64,000 nt of DNA from Ralstonia pickettii (lineage in GTDB: Bacteria > Pseudomonadota > Gammaproteobacteria > Burkholderiales > Burkholderiaceae): assembly GCF_030582395.1 (NCBI RefSeq), contig NZ_CP104381.1, positions 558,001-622,000 of the forward strand, given 5' to 3'. Positions 36,696 to 46,176 of the stretch are shown piece after piece (position 1 is the first letter of the stretch; the number at the start of each line of letters is the position of its first letter). A program made the position numbers and the translations under genes. Below the pieces are notes generated by a model that was not told the DNA's origin, made no database searches, and saw only the letters and a program-made list of their open reading frames with translations.

Positions 36696-37571
36696 TTACC
36701 AGTTGCCGGAGGCGCCACCGCCACCGAAATCACCACCACCGCCGCCGCCAAAGCCTCCGCCGCCACCGCTGCCGCCGCCGAAATCACCGCCGCCGCGTCC
36801 CCAGCCACCGCCGAGGCCGCCGCCCAATCCGCCACCCAAGCCGCCGATGGTGCCCGGGCCCCAGCCGCGGTTGCCCATCACCACGCGCGATCCGGGTCGG
36901 CCGGGCAGGCTGCCCGTGACGCGCCCGCCCGAGCGCATGGCCGCGCTGAGCACGAAGAACACGATGATCGCCAGCGGAAACAGCACCGGCAGCCAATCGC
37001 CGATGCCCCCGCCGGATTGCTGACGCTTCGCCCGCTCGGCAGGCGGCAGGCTCTCTTGGGCAATCACGGTCTGGATGGCCGAGATACCTGCCGACAGCCC
37101 GCCGTAGAAATCGCCCTGGCGGAAGTGCGGCGCCATCACGTCCTGCAGGACACGCTTGGATTGCGCGTCCGTCAGCGCACCTTCCAGGCCGCGCCCCACC
37201 TCGATACGCATCTTGCGCAGCGAGGCCGGGTTGTCCTTGGCGATGAGGATGATCGCGCCGTCGTCCACGCCCTTGCGGCCGGCCTTCCACGCATCGGCCA
37301 CGCGGATGCCGTACGCCTCGATGGGCTCCGGCGCAGTGGATGGCACCATCAGCACGAAGATCTGGCTGCCGCGCTGCTGCTCGTAATCGGCCAGCACCTG
37401 TTCGAGCGCGCTTTTTTGTTCGGCGCTGAGCGTGCCGGTCAGGTCGGTCACGCGCGCGGCCAGCGGCGGCACGGCCACCATGTCACTTTGCGCGCGCGCA
37501 GGCAGCGCGGCGGCCAGCCACAGGGCTGCAGTCAGCAGGAAGGCGAAACAGGCACGCGCGCGCATCGACAT
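36696..37571 (-). CDS. YgcG-like exported TPM-domain protein with Gly-rich tail
   Basis: Membrane protein of 291 residues. The signal peptide is at 1-27 (ALPARAQ). The TPM domain (about 35-180) has RVTDLTGTLSAEQKSALEQVL, GIRVADAWKAGRKGVDDGAIILIA and VGRGLEGALTDAQS. One TM helix is near 200-220. The ~70-residue tail is almost wholly Gly with Ser, Asp and Phe, ending SGNW. This architecture is typical of YgcG/BA14K-like partners of LemA. The Gly-rich tail explains the extreme strand bias of this stretch. Confidence 0.92.
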   Translation of the reverse strand: MSMRARACFAFLLTAALWLAAALPARAQSDMVAVPPLAARVTDLTGTLSAEQKSALEQVLADYEQQRGSQIFVLMVPSTAPEPIEAYGIRVADAWKAGRKGVDDGAIILIAKDNPASLRKMRIEVGRGLEGALTDAQSKRVLQDVMAPHFRQGDFYGGLSAGISAIQTVIAQESLPPAERAKRQQSGGGIGDWLPVLFPLAIIVFFVLSAAMRSGGRVTGSLPGRPGSRVVMGNRGWGPGTIGGLGGGLGGGLGGGWGRGGGDFGGGSGGGGGFGGGGGGDFGGGGASGNW

Positions 37572-37584
37572 GATCGTCAGCTCG

Positions 37585-38211
37585 TCAGAACTTCACTGCC
37601 GGGGCGGTGGAAATCCCCTTCTCGTTCTCGACCGTGAAGTTCGGCTTGACCTGGTAGCCCATCACCTTGGCCGTCAGGTTGGTCGGGAAGCTACGGGTCA
37701 GCACGTTGTAGTCTTGCACCGATTTGATGTAACGCTGACGCGCCACTGTAATGCGGTTCTCGGTGCCTTCGAGCTGCGATTGCAGATCACGGAACGACTG
37801 GTCAGCCTTGAGCTGCGGGTAGTTTTCCGACACGGCCATCAGGCGCGACAGCGCGCTCGAAAGCTCGCCCTGCACCTGCTGGAATTTCTGGAAGGCCGCC
37901 GGGTCGTTCAGCACCTCCGGCGTGATCTGGAAGCTGGTGGCTGCCGCGCGCGCTTTGGTTACGGCCTCCAGCGTGTCCTTTTCGTGGGACGCATAGCCCT
38001 TGACCGTATTCACCAGGTTCGGAATCAGGTCCGCACGACGCTGGTATTGGTTGACCACCTCGGCCCAGGCCGCCTTGGTGGCTTCGTCTTTCGCCTGGAA
38101 ATCGTTGTAGCCGCATGCAGACAAGAACGGTGCGGCGAGCACGGCCAACGAGAGTGCCAGCCAGCGCAGCACCGAAAAACGCGTCGAGCGGAAGGTCAGG
38201 GCAGGGGTCAT
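37585..38211 (-). CDS. lemA: LemA-family lipoprotein
   Basis: Envelope protein of 208 residues. The N-terminal signal ends in a lipobox LSAC (Cys about residue 33), then the LemA helical domain with the diagnostic NQYQRRADLIPNLVNTVKGYA and LMAVSENYPQLKADQSF, plus the ENRITVARQRYI segment. GAGGA precedes the ATG at 38211. It leads the operon with two TPM-domain proteins. LemA proteins are long known as families without clear biochemical function. Confidence 0.95.
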   Translation of the reverse strand: MTPALTFRSTRFSVLRWLALSLAVLAAPFLSACGYNDFQAKDEATKAAWAEVVNQYQRRADLIPNLVNTVKGYASHEKDTLEAVTKARAAATSFQITPEVLNDPAAFQKFQQVQGELSSALSRLMAVSENYPQLKADQSFRDLQSQLEGTENRITVARQRYIKSVQDYNVLTRSFPTNLTAKVMGYQVKPNFTVENEKGISTAPAVKF

Positions 38212-38613
38212 GAAGTCCTCTAGATCTTGAATCCGAAAAGAGTGTGGCATGAGACTGACGGCGCCTCACGACGTTCCAGCGCACTTTAGCTTATGCGCTT
38301 GACGCCCCAGTCACACATCAGTACGGTATCAGGACTTTTTTGACAATTTTCATGCGCGCGATTTCCCTTTCCTCGTCGATCAGCACGGCACCGGCATTCA
38401 GCCTGTCGGTCGTGTCGACGCTCGCCCGCGCCAAAAAAGCCACCAAACAGCCGCTCATCTGACCGGAGCGCTGTTCCGTCAGATGGGCGACGGAACAGCG
38501 GTTGACCGATACGTTAGACACGGTTGCCTCTCACCCGCATCTCGTGGGGCCGCATTCCCGAAGCGATTCTGACGATTCTTTGACCGGTCGTTGATTCGTC
38601 CAGGAGTGTTGTC
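38212..38613. other. Intergenic region with a 12-bp perfect inverted repeat
   Basis: Spacer between divergent lemA and the DapA-like gene. CGCTGTTCCGTC (38469-38480), eight bases, GACGGAACAGCG (38489-38500) is a perfect inverted repeat with no following T-run. It is placed 114 bases before the DapA-like start, so an operator is more likely than a terminator. A 67-codon minus frame (38318-38521) covers it, but lacks family resemblance or good initiation and is not called. Confidence 0.55.
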
Positions 38614-39522
38614 GTGCTTGAAAATTCATCCACCAGTCTGTCCACCCGCGAGCGTCCGTCTTATGCGGGCATCTGGGTGCCCATCGTGACGCCGTTTGCC
38701 GATGACGCGGCACGGTCGGTCGACTACGGCGCGCTGTATGCATTAGTGGTGCGGTACCGCGCGCTGGGTGTTGCCGGTTTCGTGGCGTGCGGCAGTACTG
38801 GCGAAGCCGCAGCGCTGACCGATCAGGAACAGGCCGACGTGCTCGATACGGTACGTGCCGCCGCCGACGGCTTACCCGTAGTGATGGGCGTCTCGGGGAG
38901 CGCCCTCGCATCTGTATGCGAGCGGATGCTGCGCCTCGCGGAACATCGGCCAGCCGCATTCCTGATTCCGGCGCCTTCCTACATTCGGCCATCGCAGGAC
39001 GGGATCATCGAATACTTCACCGCACTGGCCGACGCCTCGCCTGTGCCCGTGCTGCTGTACGACATTCCGTATCGCACCGGCGCAAACATCGACACCGAAA
39101 CGCTGCTTGCGCTGGCGGCGCATCCGAACATCCACGGCATCAAGGATTGCGGCGGCGACGCGGACAAGACGCAGCGCGTGATTGCCGACGGGCGGTTGCA
39201 GGTGCTAGCGGGGGAGGATGCGCAGGTGTTCGGCACGCTGTGCGCGGGTGGCGTGGGGGCGATCATTGCTGCCGCGCATGTCCGCACGGAGCTGTTTGTC
39301 GAGATGGCAAGGGCGGTGCAAGAACAACGGTTGAACGATGCGCGGCGGTTGCATCATGCGCTGGCACCAGTGATTCGGTTGCTGTTTGCCGAGACGAATC
39401 CGGGGCCTTTGAAGGCTTGGCTTGCTGCCGAGGGGTTGATTCGGAATGTGTTGCGGGCGCCGATGATGGGGGCTTCTGAGGGGGTTGCCAAGGAGTTGGG
39501 GGAAGTGGTTGCGCGGGTTTGA
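38614..39522 (+). CDS. DapA-like aldolase (NAL superfamily)
   Basis: Cytoplasmic Schiff-base aldolase, 302 residues, similar to 4-hydroxy-tetrahydrodipicolinate synthase. GIWVPIVTPF is at the N-terminus, GSTGEAAAL holds the Thr-rich pyruvate-carboxylate loop, the Tyr motif is LLYDIPYRTG, and the Schiff-base Lys is in HGIKDCGGD. It starts at a GTG with GGAG seven bases before it. No lysine or cell-wall gene is near, so it could be dapA itself or a related sugar-acid/keto-acid aldolase. Convergent with hemL across a large inverted repeat. Confidence 0.9.
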   Translation: MLENSSTSLSTRERPSYAGIWVPIVTPFADDAARSVDYGALYALVVRYRALGVAGFVACGSTGEAAALTDQEQADVLDTVRAAADGLPVVMGVSGSALASVCERMLRLAEHRPAAFLIPAPSYIRPSQDGIIEYFTALADASPVPVLLYDIPYRTGANIDTETLLALAAHPNIHGIKDCGGDADKTQRVIADGRLQVLAGEDAQVFGTLCAGGVGAIIAAAHVRTELFVEMARAVQEQRLNDARRLHHALAPVIRLLFAETNPGPLKAWLAAEGLIRNVLRAPMMGASEGVAKELGEVVARV

Positions 39523-39530
39523 TTTTTTTG

Positions 39531-40053
39531 TCGGTGGTCCATCCCTGTTTCGTACCCTGCCGGGCACGACCTACTTTTCTTTGTCTTGCCAAAGAAAAGT
39601 AGGCAAAAGAAAGGCGCGCCCGAGATGGCGAAAGATTCCTTGAATTTGCGTAACCGGGCGGAGGTGGGAAAAACTCGCTGCGCTCAGACAGTTCCCCACC
39701 TTTTTTCCGCCCGCTTACGAAAATTCAAGGCGCCATCAAGGGCCTAACATCAAAAGAAAAAGGCCAACCCCATCGTGAGGTTGGCCTTGTCGTTTGGGGC
39801 TGCGCTTAGGCGGTTTGGCTGTTGTCCTTTGACTTTCCCTGCCCTAGATGGCGCCTTGAATTTCTGTTGCAGGGAGGAAAAAGAGGGGAGGCTGTCTGAG
39901 CGCAGCGAGTTTGCCTTCCCTCCCTCCCTGCGACATAAATTCAAGGAATCCTTCGCCATCTCGGGCGCGCATTTCTTTGCTTACTTTCTTTGGGCAAGAC
40001 CAAAGAAAGTGAGTCAGCCCCGGCAGGGGATGAAACAAGGGATGCACCACCAA
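39531..40053. repeat. Large inverted repeat, two arms of about 210 bases
   Basis: Arms at about 39531-39742 and 39842-40053 are inverted, imperfect copies of each other, roughly 70-80 percent alike by eye. They share blocks such as GCGCCCGAGATGGCGAA, ATTCCTTGAATTT, CTCGCTGCGCTCAGACAG and AATTCAAGGCGCCAT. Each arm begins with its own hairpin; the left one is a perfect 14-bp stem CCTACTTTTCTTTG/CAAAGAAAAGTAGG (39570-39603). Similar intergenic elements occur in Ralstonia, Cupriavidus and Burkholderia genomes as I recall them. The arms flank a 99-base centre holding a terminator hairpin. No gene is seen in the whole 39523-40075 gap. Confidence 0.85.
39751..39788 (-). terminator. Intrinsic terminator, minus strand (hemL unit)
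   Basis: Hairpin AAGGCCAACC (39760-39769), loop of nine, GGTTGGCCTT (39779-39788), perfect. On the minus strand it is followed by TTTTTCTTTTG, a textbook terminator for transcription coming from hemL. It lies about 290 bases beyond the hemL stop, in the middle of the inverted repeat. Confidence 0.85.
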
Positions 40054-40075
40054 GCACCATCCCAAGAAACAAATC

Positions 40076-41377
40076 TCAAACAGCCCTAAACGCCTTCCGA
40101 GCCGCCTCAAACGTCGCATCCAAAATCCCATCATCGTGCGTCGCAGACACAAATCCGGCCTCAAACGCAGACGGCGCCAGATACACACCCTGATCCAGCA
40201 TCGCATGGAAGAACGCATTGAAGCGTCCAACATCGCTCTTGGTCACTTCAGCAAAGCTCGTGGGCACGCCTTCACGGAAGTAGATGCCGAACATGCCGCC
40301 GACGCTGTCAGCGGCAAAGGGCACGCCAACTTCACGTGCGATATCGGCCATCCCATCCACCAGCTTGCGTGTCTGCGCGGCCAGCCGGTCATGGAAGCCG
40401 TCTGCAGCAATCAGCCGCAGCGTCGTGAGCCCGGCCGCCACGGCCAGCGGATTTCCCGACAATGTGCCCGCCTGGTACACGTTACCCAGCGGCGCCAGAA
40501 ATCCCATAATGTCGCGGCGGCCACCAAAGGCAGCCGCTGGCATGCCCCCGCCGATGACCTTGCCCAGGCACGTCAGGTCCGGCTTGATGCCATAGAGCGC
40601 CTGGGCGCAACCGAGCGCCACGCGGAAGCCCGTCATCACCTCGTCAAAGATCAGTACGGCACCGTGCTCGGTGCACAGCGCGCGCATGGCCTGATGGAAT
40701 TCGTGGCTGCCACGCACCAGGTTCATGTTGCCGGCCACCGGCTCGACGATCACGGCGGCGATTTCCTTGCCGTGGCGGGCAAAGGCCTCACGCAGCGCGG
40801 CTACGTCGTTGTACGGCAGCACCATCGTGTGCTTGACCACGTCTTCCGGCACGCCAGCGGAAGAGGGCGCGTTCTGCGTCGTATCGGCAAACGTCAGCAG
40901 GCCCGAACCGGCCTTGACCAGCAGGCTGTCGGCGTGACCGTGGTAGCAGCCCTCGAACTTGACGATCAGGTCACGCCCGGTAAAGCCGCGGGCCAGTCGC
41001 AGGGCGCTCATGGTCGCTTCGGTGCCCGACGACACGAGCCGCACCTGCTCGATCGACGGCACGAGCTTGCAGATTTCCTCGGCCATGACGACTTCGGCCT
41101 CGGTGGGCGCGCCAAACGAAAAGCTGTCGGCTGCCACGTCCTGCACGGCACGCACGACCTCGGGATGCGCGTGCCCGACGATCATCGGGCCCCACGAGCC
41201 GACGTAGTCGATATAGCGGGTGCCGTCGGCGTCCCACAGGTACGGGCCGGCTGCCTTGGCAATGAAGCGCGGGGTGCCGCCCACCGAGCGGAAGGCGCGT
41301 ACCGGCGAGTTCACTCCGCCGGGGATGGTCTTCTGGGCACGTTCAAACAGGGCGGCGCTGCGGGAGGGAGTCGACAT
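40076..41377 (-). CDS. hemL: Glutamate-1-semialdehyde 2,1-aminomutase
   Basis: PLP enzyme of the C5 heme pathway converting glutamate-1-semialdehyde to 5-aminolevulinate; 433 residues, normal length. [10 protein letters not shown] is near the N-terminus, EGCYHGHAD and [10 protein letters not shown] form the cofactor site, and the Schiff-base Lys273 is in [10 protein letters not shown]. Transcribed alone toward the large inverted repeat, with its likely terminator inside that repeat. Confidence 0.98.
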   Translation of the reverse strand: MSTPSRSAALFERAQKTIPGGVNSPVRAFRSVGGTPRFIAKAAGPYLWDADGTRYIDYVGSWGPMIVGHAHPEVVRAVQDVAADSFSFGAPTEAEVVMAEEICKLVPSIEQVRLVSSGTEATMSALRLARGFTGRDLIVKFEGCYHGHADSLLVKAGSGLLTFADTTQNAPSSAGVPEDVVKHTMVLPYNDVAALREAFARHGKEIAAVIVEPVAGNMNLVRGSHEFHQAMRALCTEHGAVLIFDEVMTGFRVALGCAQALYGIKPDLTCLGKVIGGGMPAAAFGGRRDIMGFLAPLGNVYQAGTLSGNPLAVAAGLTTLRLIAADGFHDRLAAQTRKLVDGMADIAREVGVPFAADSVGGMFGIYFREGVPTSFAEVTKSDVGRFNAFFHAMLDQGVYLAPSAFEAGFVSATHDDGILDATFEAARKAFRAV

Positions 41378-41592
41378 GGAGGGTGTTCGGAGAGAGCGTG
41401 GCGCCGGGCTGAGCGGCGCTGCGGCACGGTTTAAAGGCGGTTCGAGGCGATTATGTGGTGGTTTGCCGCAGATCCGGGTTGGATGCGGTCAAACACCGTG
41501 TCTGCCCGGCGCCTGTTCTGGCGCAGCCGGGCGTGATTCGGTACCATCTGGCCTGCCATTTTAATAGACGGAACCCACCGAAGCTTTGCCCT

Positions 41593-41775
41593 ATGGAACA
41601 ACAGATTGAATACAAGACGTGGATGTGCCTGATTTGCGGCTGGATCTACGACGAAGAACAAGGCGCCCCGGACGACGGCATTGCGCCCGGCACGAAGTGG
41701 GAAGACGTGCCCATCAACTGGACGTGCCCGGAATGCGGCGCGCGCAAGGAAGATTTCGAAATGGTGCAGATCTGA
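41593..41775 (+). CDS. Rubredoxin
   Basis: Small Fe(Cys)4 electron carrier, 60 residues. The iron ligands are Cys12 and Cys15 (CLICG) and Cys45 and Cys48 (CPECG), with the typical YDEEQGAPDDGI and WEDVPINWTCP segments. The start is the ATG at 41593; upstream codons in frame are not rubredoxin-like. It lies 215 bases from the divergent hemL. Its partner is unknown (no alkane hydroxylase or rubredoxin reductase nearby). Confidence 0.96.
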   Translation: MEQQIEYKTWMCLICGWIYDEEQGAPDDGIAPGTKWEDVPINWTCPECGARKEDFEMVQI

Positions 41776-42103
41776 TCCGGATCTGACCTGTCCCTCGTTG
41801 GCAAGTGAGTGTTTGCCCTCTTGCTGACAGCCAAGTATCAGGAAGTGACGGTTCGATGAATGGGCTCGTCGCTTCCATGCCACAAGCGCTCGGCGGACGG
41901 CCGGCGCCATTGACGGCGAATAGGTGACTTGTCACACTTCGTCAAATTCTGAGCTTCACACTTCATAAGCGGGCCGGGGGGCGTAGTTTTGAAGTCGTCG
42001 CCAGCGTGGGCCTTTTCCGTTTGGAGGGCGCGCTGCGTGGCGATTTGCCGCGATCCATCCGGTCAGAATGTCGTGGCGACCCGTGGTCGCGCACTGCGAG
42101 AAC
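41776..42103. other. Intergenic region before pilG
   Basis: These 328 bases hold no convincing gene. They contain a moderately AT-rich part (41930-42000) where the pil-chp promoter is likely, with a repeated CTTCACACTTC/TCACACTTC pattern near 41930-41965. No clear -35/-10 pair or hairpin stands out. Confidence 0.5.
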
Positions 42104-42565
42104 ATGATGCAATCCGCGCGGGTGGAACAACTGGCTGACTCTCAACCGCTGGCGAACTCTCCGCTGGCGCATTCCCTGACAGGCTGCAAAGTGCTGGTAA
42201 TCGACGATTCCAGCACCATTCGCCGTACCGCGCAGATTTTCCTCACCCAGGCCGGGTGCCAGGTCGTGCTGGCCGAAGATGGCTTCGACGCACTGGCCAA
42301 GGTGGGTGACCTGAAGCCCGATCTCGTGTTCTGCGACATCCTGATGCCCAATCTAGACGGCTACCAGACCTGCTCGCTGATCAAGAAAAGCCCAAAGTTT
42401 CATGCCACGCCTGTGATCATGCTGTCTTCGCGCGACGGAATTTTCGACCGCGCGCGGGGCAAGTCGGTCGGGGCGGTGGACCATCTCGCCAAGCCGTTCT
42501 CGAAGGAAGCGCTGCTGGAGGCGGTCCAGACGCATTTGCCGGTGGCGCAAGCCGCCGCGCAGTGA
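42104..42565 (+). CDS. pilG: Twitching-motility response regulator PilG
   Basis: Single-domain CheY-like receiver, 153 residues with a ~27-residue N-terminal extension. The phosphoacceptor is Asp78 in FCDILMPN, with acidic Asp34/Asp35 (VIDDSS) and the conserved Lys in LAKPFS. It heads the pilG-pilH-pilI-pilJ-chpA chemosensory operon that controls type IV pilus extension and retraction. Start among ATG 42104, ATG 42107 and a GTG at 42122 is uncertain. Confidence 0.94.
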   Translation: MMQSARVEQLADSQPLANSPLAHSLTGCKVLVIDDSSTIRRTAQIFLTQAGCQVVLAEDGFDALAKVGDLKPDLVFCDILMPNLDGYQTCSLIKKSPKFHATPVIMLSSRDGIFDRARGKSVGAVDHLAKPFSKEALLEAVQTHLPVAQAAAQ

Positions 42566-42595
42566 CGGCATCTCTCTTAATGAAGGACTGTTTGT

Positions 42596-42964
42596 ATGGC
42601 AATCAAGAAAGTGTTGGTGGTCGATGATTCTCCGACCGAAGCGCTGCACCTGTCGGAGATTCTCGGCAAGAACGGCTTCAAGGTGACGGTCGCTGCCGAT
42701 AGCGAGCAGGCCATGACCAAGCTCGAAGCCGAAACCTTCGACCTGATCCTGATGGACGTGGTGATGCCGGGCCAGAACGGCTACCAGGCAACCCGCGCCA
42801 TCAAGAAGGACGAGCGCTTCCAGGGCATCCCCGTGATCATGTGCACGACCAAGGGCCTGGAGACCGACCGCGTGTGGGGCATGCGCCAGGGCGCATCGGA
42901 CTACATCGTCAAGCCGGTGAAGGCCGAAGAGCTGCTCGAGAAGATCGCCAAGCTGGCGCAGTGA
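42596..42964 (+). CDS. pilH: Twitching-motility response regulator PilH
   Basis: CheY-like receiver, 122 residues. Asp54 in LMDVVMPG is the phosphoacceptor, with Asp10/Asp11 and the Lys in IVKPVK. It lies 30 bases after pilG. In the pil-chp system PilG promotes extension and PilH is tied to retraction or acts as a phosphate sink, both fed by ChpA. Confidence 0.96.
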   Translation: MAIKKVLVVDDSPTEALHLSEILGKNGFKVTVAADSEQAMTKLEAETFDLILMDVVMPGQNGYQATRAIKKDERFQGIPVIMCTTKGLETDRVWGMRQGASDYIVKPVKAEELLEKIAKLAQ

Positions 42965-43040
42965 TCCTGCGGCAGTTCGTTTAGAAGCGCGACATCAAGA
43001 CCGCGCGCAGCAAAGACCCAGCACCGGACATGAGCCAGAC

Positions 43041-43586
43041 GTGAACGAACAGCGCACCAACCTGACCTCCCGCCAGCGCCTGCACGAATACCAGGCGATG
43101 CTGGCCCGCCGCCTGCAGGAGGCGCGCGCCAAGTCGGCGACGGAAGGCTTTCTGGGCGTGCAGATCGGCGACCACCACTGGCTGCTGTCGCTGACCGAAA
43201 CCGGCGAGGTGCTGGACTACCAGCCGCCCGCACGCGTGCCGCTCACACAGCCGTGGTACCTCGGTCTCGTGAACGCGCGCGGCAATCTGCTCGGCGTGAT
43301 CGATTTCGGCCTGTTCTGCGGTGAAGCGCCGACGGGCAGTGGCAGCGGCGCCAAGATCGTGGTGCTGTCCAAAGACCCGCAGCGTGCGTGCGCGATTGTC
43401 GTGCCGCGCGTGGCCGGCCTGCGCAGCCTGAGCGATCTGCAGCCTGCGGAAGCCACGGCGGAAGAGGGGCGCCCGTGGTTGGGACGCGCCTGGAGCGACG
43501 CGCAGGGCACGCAATGGCGCGAACTGGATGTGCGGCAGTTGCTGGCCGATCCGGCGTTCCTGCAGGTCGGTCGCAGCCGCACGTAA
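43041..43586 (+). CDS. pilI: CheW-like adaptor PilI
   Basis: CheW-domain coupling protein, 181 residues, linking the receptor PilJ to the kinase ChpA. The CheW fold is seen from FLGVQIGDHHWLLSLTETGEVLDY through WYLGLVNARGNLLGVIDFGLF to the ACAIVVPRVAGLRSL strand. It starts at a GTG. A tiny upstream ATG frame of four codons ends in a TGA overlapping that GTG, which could give translational coupling. It is followed by a 263-base stretch without a gene before pilJ. Confidence 0.93.
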   Translation: MNEQRTNLTSRQRLHEYQAMLARRLQEARAKSATEGFLGVQIGDHHWLLSLTETGEVLDYQPPARVPLTQPWYLGLVNARGNLLGVIDFGLFCGEAPTGSGSGAKIVVLSKDPQRACAIVVPRVAGLRSLSDLQPAEATAEEGRPWLGRAWSDAQGTQWRELDVRQLLADPAFLQVGRSRT

Positions 43587-43849
43587 AGCGAGTGGGCAAT
43601 CAGGCCGTAGAGCCGTAGAGCACACGAGAAAGAAAGATTGGGCACGCCGCAACGGGAGCGGCGTGTGCAGGGGCAAGAGGCGGTGCGAGGCGCGTGCAAC
43701 AGGGCGCGCCAGGTGGCCAAGGTGTATTCACGGGCATCGCCGAAGGTGCGTACCACGCCAGATGGAACAAGGCGCGGACGCGGACGGGAAATCCATGCGG
43801 CTGATCTCGACAGAACGGGACGGCAGCATCGACAAGAAAAGAGGGTCCT

Positions 43850-46087
43850 ATGGGGTTCAAGTGGTTCAACGCAGGTCGCCGTGCCGGTGAGGCAGGGGCG
43901 CCGGAGGTTGCAGCGGAGGGCGCGTCGACGGCTTCCGTGCAGTTGGCGCAGTTGGACAATGCGTCCCATACGGATGACGACAATCCTGCTGGCACGCCCA
44001 CGCAACTGGGCCGCTCGCCCATGGATGCCGTGGTCGGCTGGATGGAGCGCGTGCCGTTTGCCGCGCAGCAGCGCGTGTTCACGATCGGCCTGGTGGTCGG
44101 TCTGCTGGCCCTGCTGATCTCGGTGTACCTGGATAACCGCCAGGCCAACAACGGTTCGGTGCAGATTGAAATTGCCGGTGACACGCTGATGCACTCGCAG
44201 CGTCTGGCCAAGGCGGTGCCGGTTGCGCTGCTGGGTAACACCAACGCATTCGCCCAGCTCAAGGAGAGCCGCGCGCGTTTGCAGGAAAACCTCGATGCGC
44301 TGAAGAACGGCAACTCCGAGCGCGGTGTACGCGCCTCGGGTGGCGATGCCGAAGCGTTGCTCGACAAGTCGATCGAAGAGTGGAAGCGCAGCGACAAGAG
44401 CGCCCAGGCCATTCTGGCGCAGGAAAAGACGCTGGTGGCGGTGGGTAAGACGCTGAACGTGTTCAACGCGTCGAACCCCGAACTGCTGGAAGAAGCCGAG
44501 CAGATCTCGTCGATGAAGCTGCAGACCAACGCGCCGGCGCGTGAAGTGGCCGCCTCGTCGCAGCTGGTGATGTTGACGCAGCGTCTGGGTAAGAACATGA
44601 ACGAGTTCCTGGCCGGCGAAGGCGTGAACCCGGAAACAGCGTTCCTGCTCGGTAAGGACACCAACACCTTCCGCGAAACCCTGAACGGCCTGCTCAACGG
44701 CTCGGAAGCGCTGCGCCTGTCGGCCGCTACTGATGCCGAGACGAAGGGCTATCTGCAAGAGCTGTCGACCCGCTTCGACAACGTGCAGAAGACCACGCAG
44801 ATCATTCTGGAAAACCTGCCGGGCCTGATCGCCGCCAAGCGCGCCCAGCAGCAGATCTTCAACGACAACGAAAAGCTGCGTGCCGACCTGTCGGACCTGC
44901 AGTCGGCCTATGCCGGCAGCGTGCGTAGCCGTCCGGTGACGCTCGGTGCGGTGGTGCTGTCGGCCATCCTGACCGTGGTCTGCCTGGCCGGCCTGGCCGC
45001 CCTGTACCTGCGCGATTCGCGCGTGCGTACGATGGAAGCAGAAGCCCGTCAGCGCGAAGCTGAAGAGCGCCGGATGGTGGAAAAGCGCAACAACGATTCC
45101 ACCCAGGCTGCAATTCTGCGTCTGATGAACGAGCTGCAGGACATTGCAGACGGTGACTTGACCAAGCAGGCCACCGTGTCGGAAGACATTACCGGCGCCA
45201 TCGCCGACTCGGTGAACTACACCGTGGAAGAACTGCGCGAGCTGGTCGGCCGGGTGCAGCAGACGGCCGAGCAGGTGACGCAGGCATCGTCGGCGGTGCA
45301 GACCACGTCGGAAAGCCTGGTGGCCGCATCGGAAGAACAATCGCGCCAGATTCGCCAGACCGGTCAGTCGGTGGTGGAGATGGCGGACCGCATTACGCAG
45401 GTCTCGCGCGGCGCAGCCGAATCGGCGAACGTTGCACGCGCCTCGCTGGCCGCTGCCGAGCAAGGTCAGCAGGCCGTGCAGAACGCCATCACGGGCATGA
45501 ACGACATCCGTGATCAGATTCAGGAAACCTCGAAGCGGATCAAGCGTCTGGGTGAGTCGTCGCAGGAGATCGGTGAAATCGTTGAGCTGATCTCGGACAT
45601 TACCGAGCAGACCAACGTGCTGGCACTGAACGCTGCCATCCAGGCGGCATCTGCTGGTGAAGCGGGCCGCGGCTTCTCGGTGGTGGCAGAAGAAGTGCAG
45701 CGCCTGGCAGAACGCTCTGCCGAGGCAGCCAAGCAGATCGGGGCGCTGATCCGCACCATCCAGACCGACACGCAAGACGCGGTGCACGCCATGGAGCGCA
45801 GCACGGCGGGTGTGGTGGAAGGGGCGAAGCTGTCCGATAACGCCGGTGCCGCACTGGTGGAGATCGGCCGCGTGTCGCGCCAGCTTGCCGAACTGATTGA
45901 GAGCATTTCGCAGACGACGTCGCACGAAGCGACGCTGGCTTCGGACGTTGCGCAGAACATCGAACAGATCCTGCATATCACGGAGCAGACCTCCACGGGT
46001 ACGCGCCAGACCGCACAGTCGGTGCGCCAGCTGACGCAGCTTGCTGAAGAACTGCGCGACTCCGTGGCGCGGTTCCGCATCGCCTGA
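43850..46087 (+). CDS. pilJ: Type IV pilus chemoreceptor PilJ
   Basis: Methyl-accepting protein of 745 residues. A cytoplasmic N-terminal extension of ~75 residues precedes TM1 (about 78-95). A periplasmic region follows with two PilJ-type helical modules, both showing the SQRLAK/TQRLGK element (near 120 and 245). TM2 is near 365-388, then HAMP and a signalling domain with the tip around 595-640 ([24 protein letters not shown]). PilJ senses surface contact and possibly pilin retraction. It passes the signal through PilI to ChpA. Confidence 0.96.
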   Translation: MGFKWFNAGRRAGEAGAPEVAAEGASTASVQLAQLDNASHTDDDNPAGTPTQLGRSPMDAVVGWMERVPFAAQQRVFTIGLVVGLLALLISVYLDNRQANNGSVQIEIAGDTLMHSQRLAKAVPVALLGNTNAFAQLKESRARLQENLDALKNGNSERGVRASGGDAEALLDKSIEEWKRSDKSAQAILAQEKTLVAVGKTLNVFNASNPELLEEAEQISSMKLQTNAPAREVAASSQLVMLTQRLGKNMNEFLAGEGVNPETAFLLGKDTNTFRETLNGLLNGSEALRLSAATDAETKGYLQELSTRFDNVQKTTQIILENLPGLIAAKRAQQQIFNDNEKLRADLSDLQSAYAGSVRSRPVTLGAVVLSAILTVVCLAGLAALYLRDSRVRTMEAEARQREAEERRMVEKRNNDSTQAAILRLMNELQDIADGDLTKQATVSEDITGAIADSVNYTVEELRELVGRVQQTAEQVTQASSAVQTTSESLVAASEEQSRQIRQTGQSVVEMADRITQVSRGAAESANVARASLAAAEQGQQAVQNAITGMNDIRDQIQETSKRIKRLGESSQEIGEIVELISDITEQTNVLALNAAIQAASAGEAGRGFSVVAEEVQRLAERSAEAAKQIGALIRTIQTDTQDAVHAMERSTAGVVEGAKLSDNAGAALVEIGRVSRQLAELIESISQTTSHEATLASDVAQNIEQILHITEQTSTGTRQTAQSVRQLTQLAEELRDSVARFRIA

Positions 46088-46176
46088 TCTCGTCACCACT
46101 GGATTTCGGGCGGGAACGCCGAAGGGGCCACCCCGGGGCAATCGCGGCAACCGCCACCTGCTTTTTGGAAGCACAC

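Noticed and set aside
38318..38521. 67-codon minus-strand frame upstream of the DapA-like gene
   Set aside because: No recognisable family, weak initiation, and it overlaps an inverted repeat that looks regulatory.
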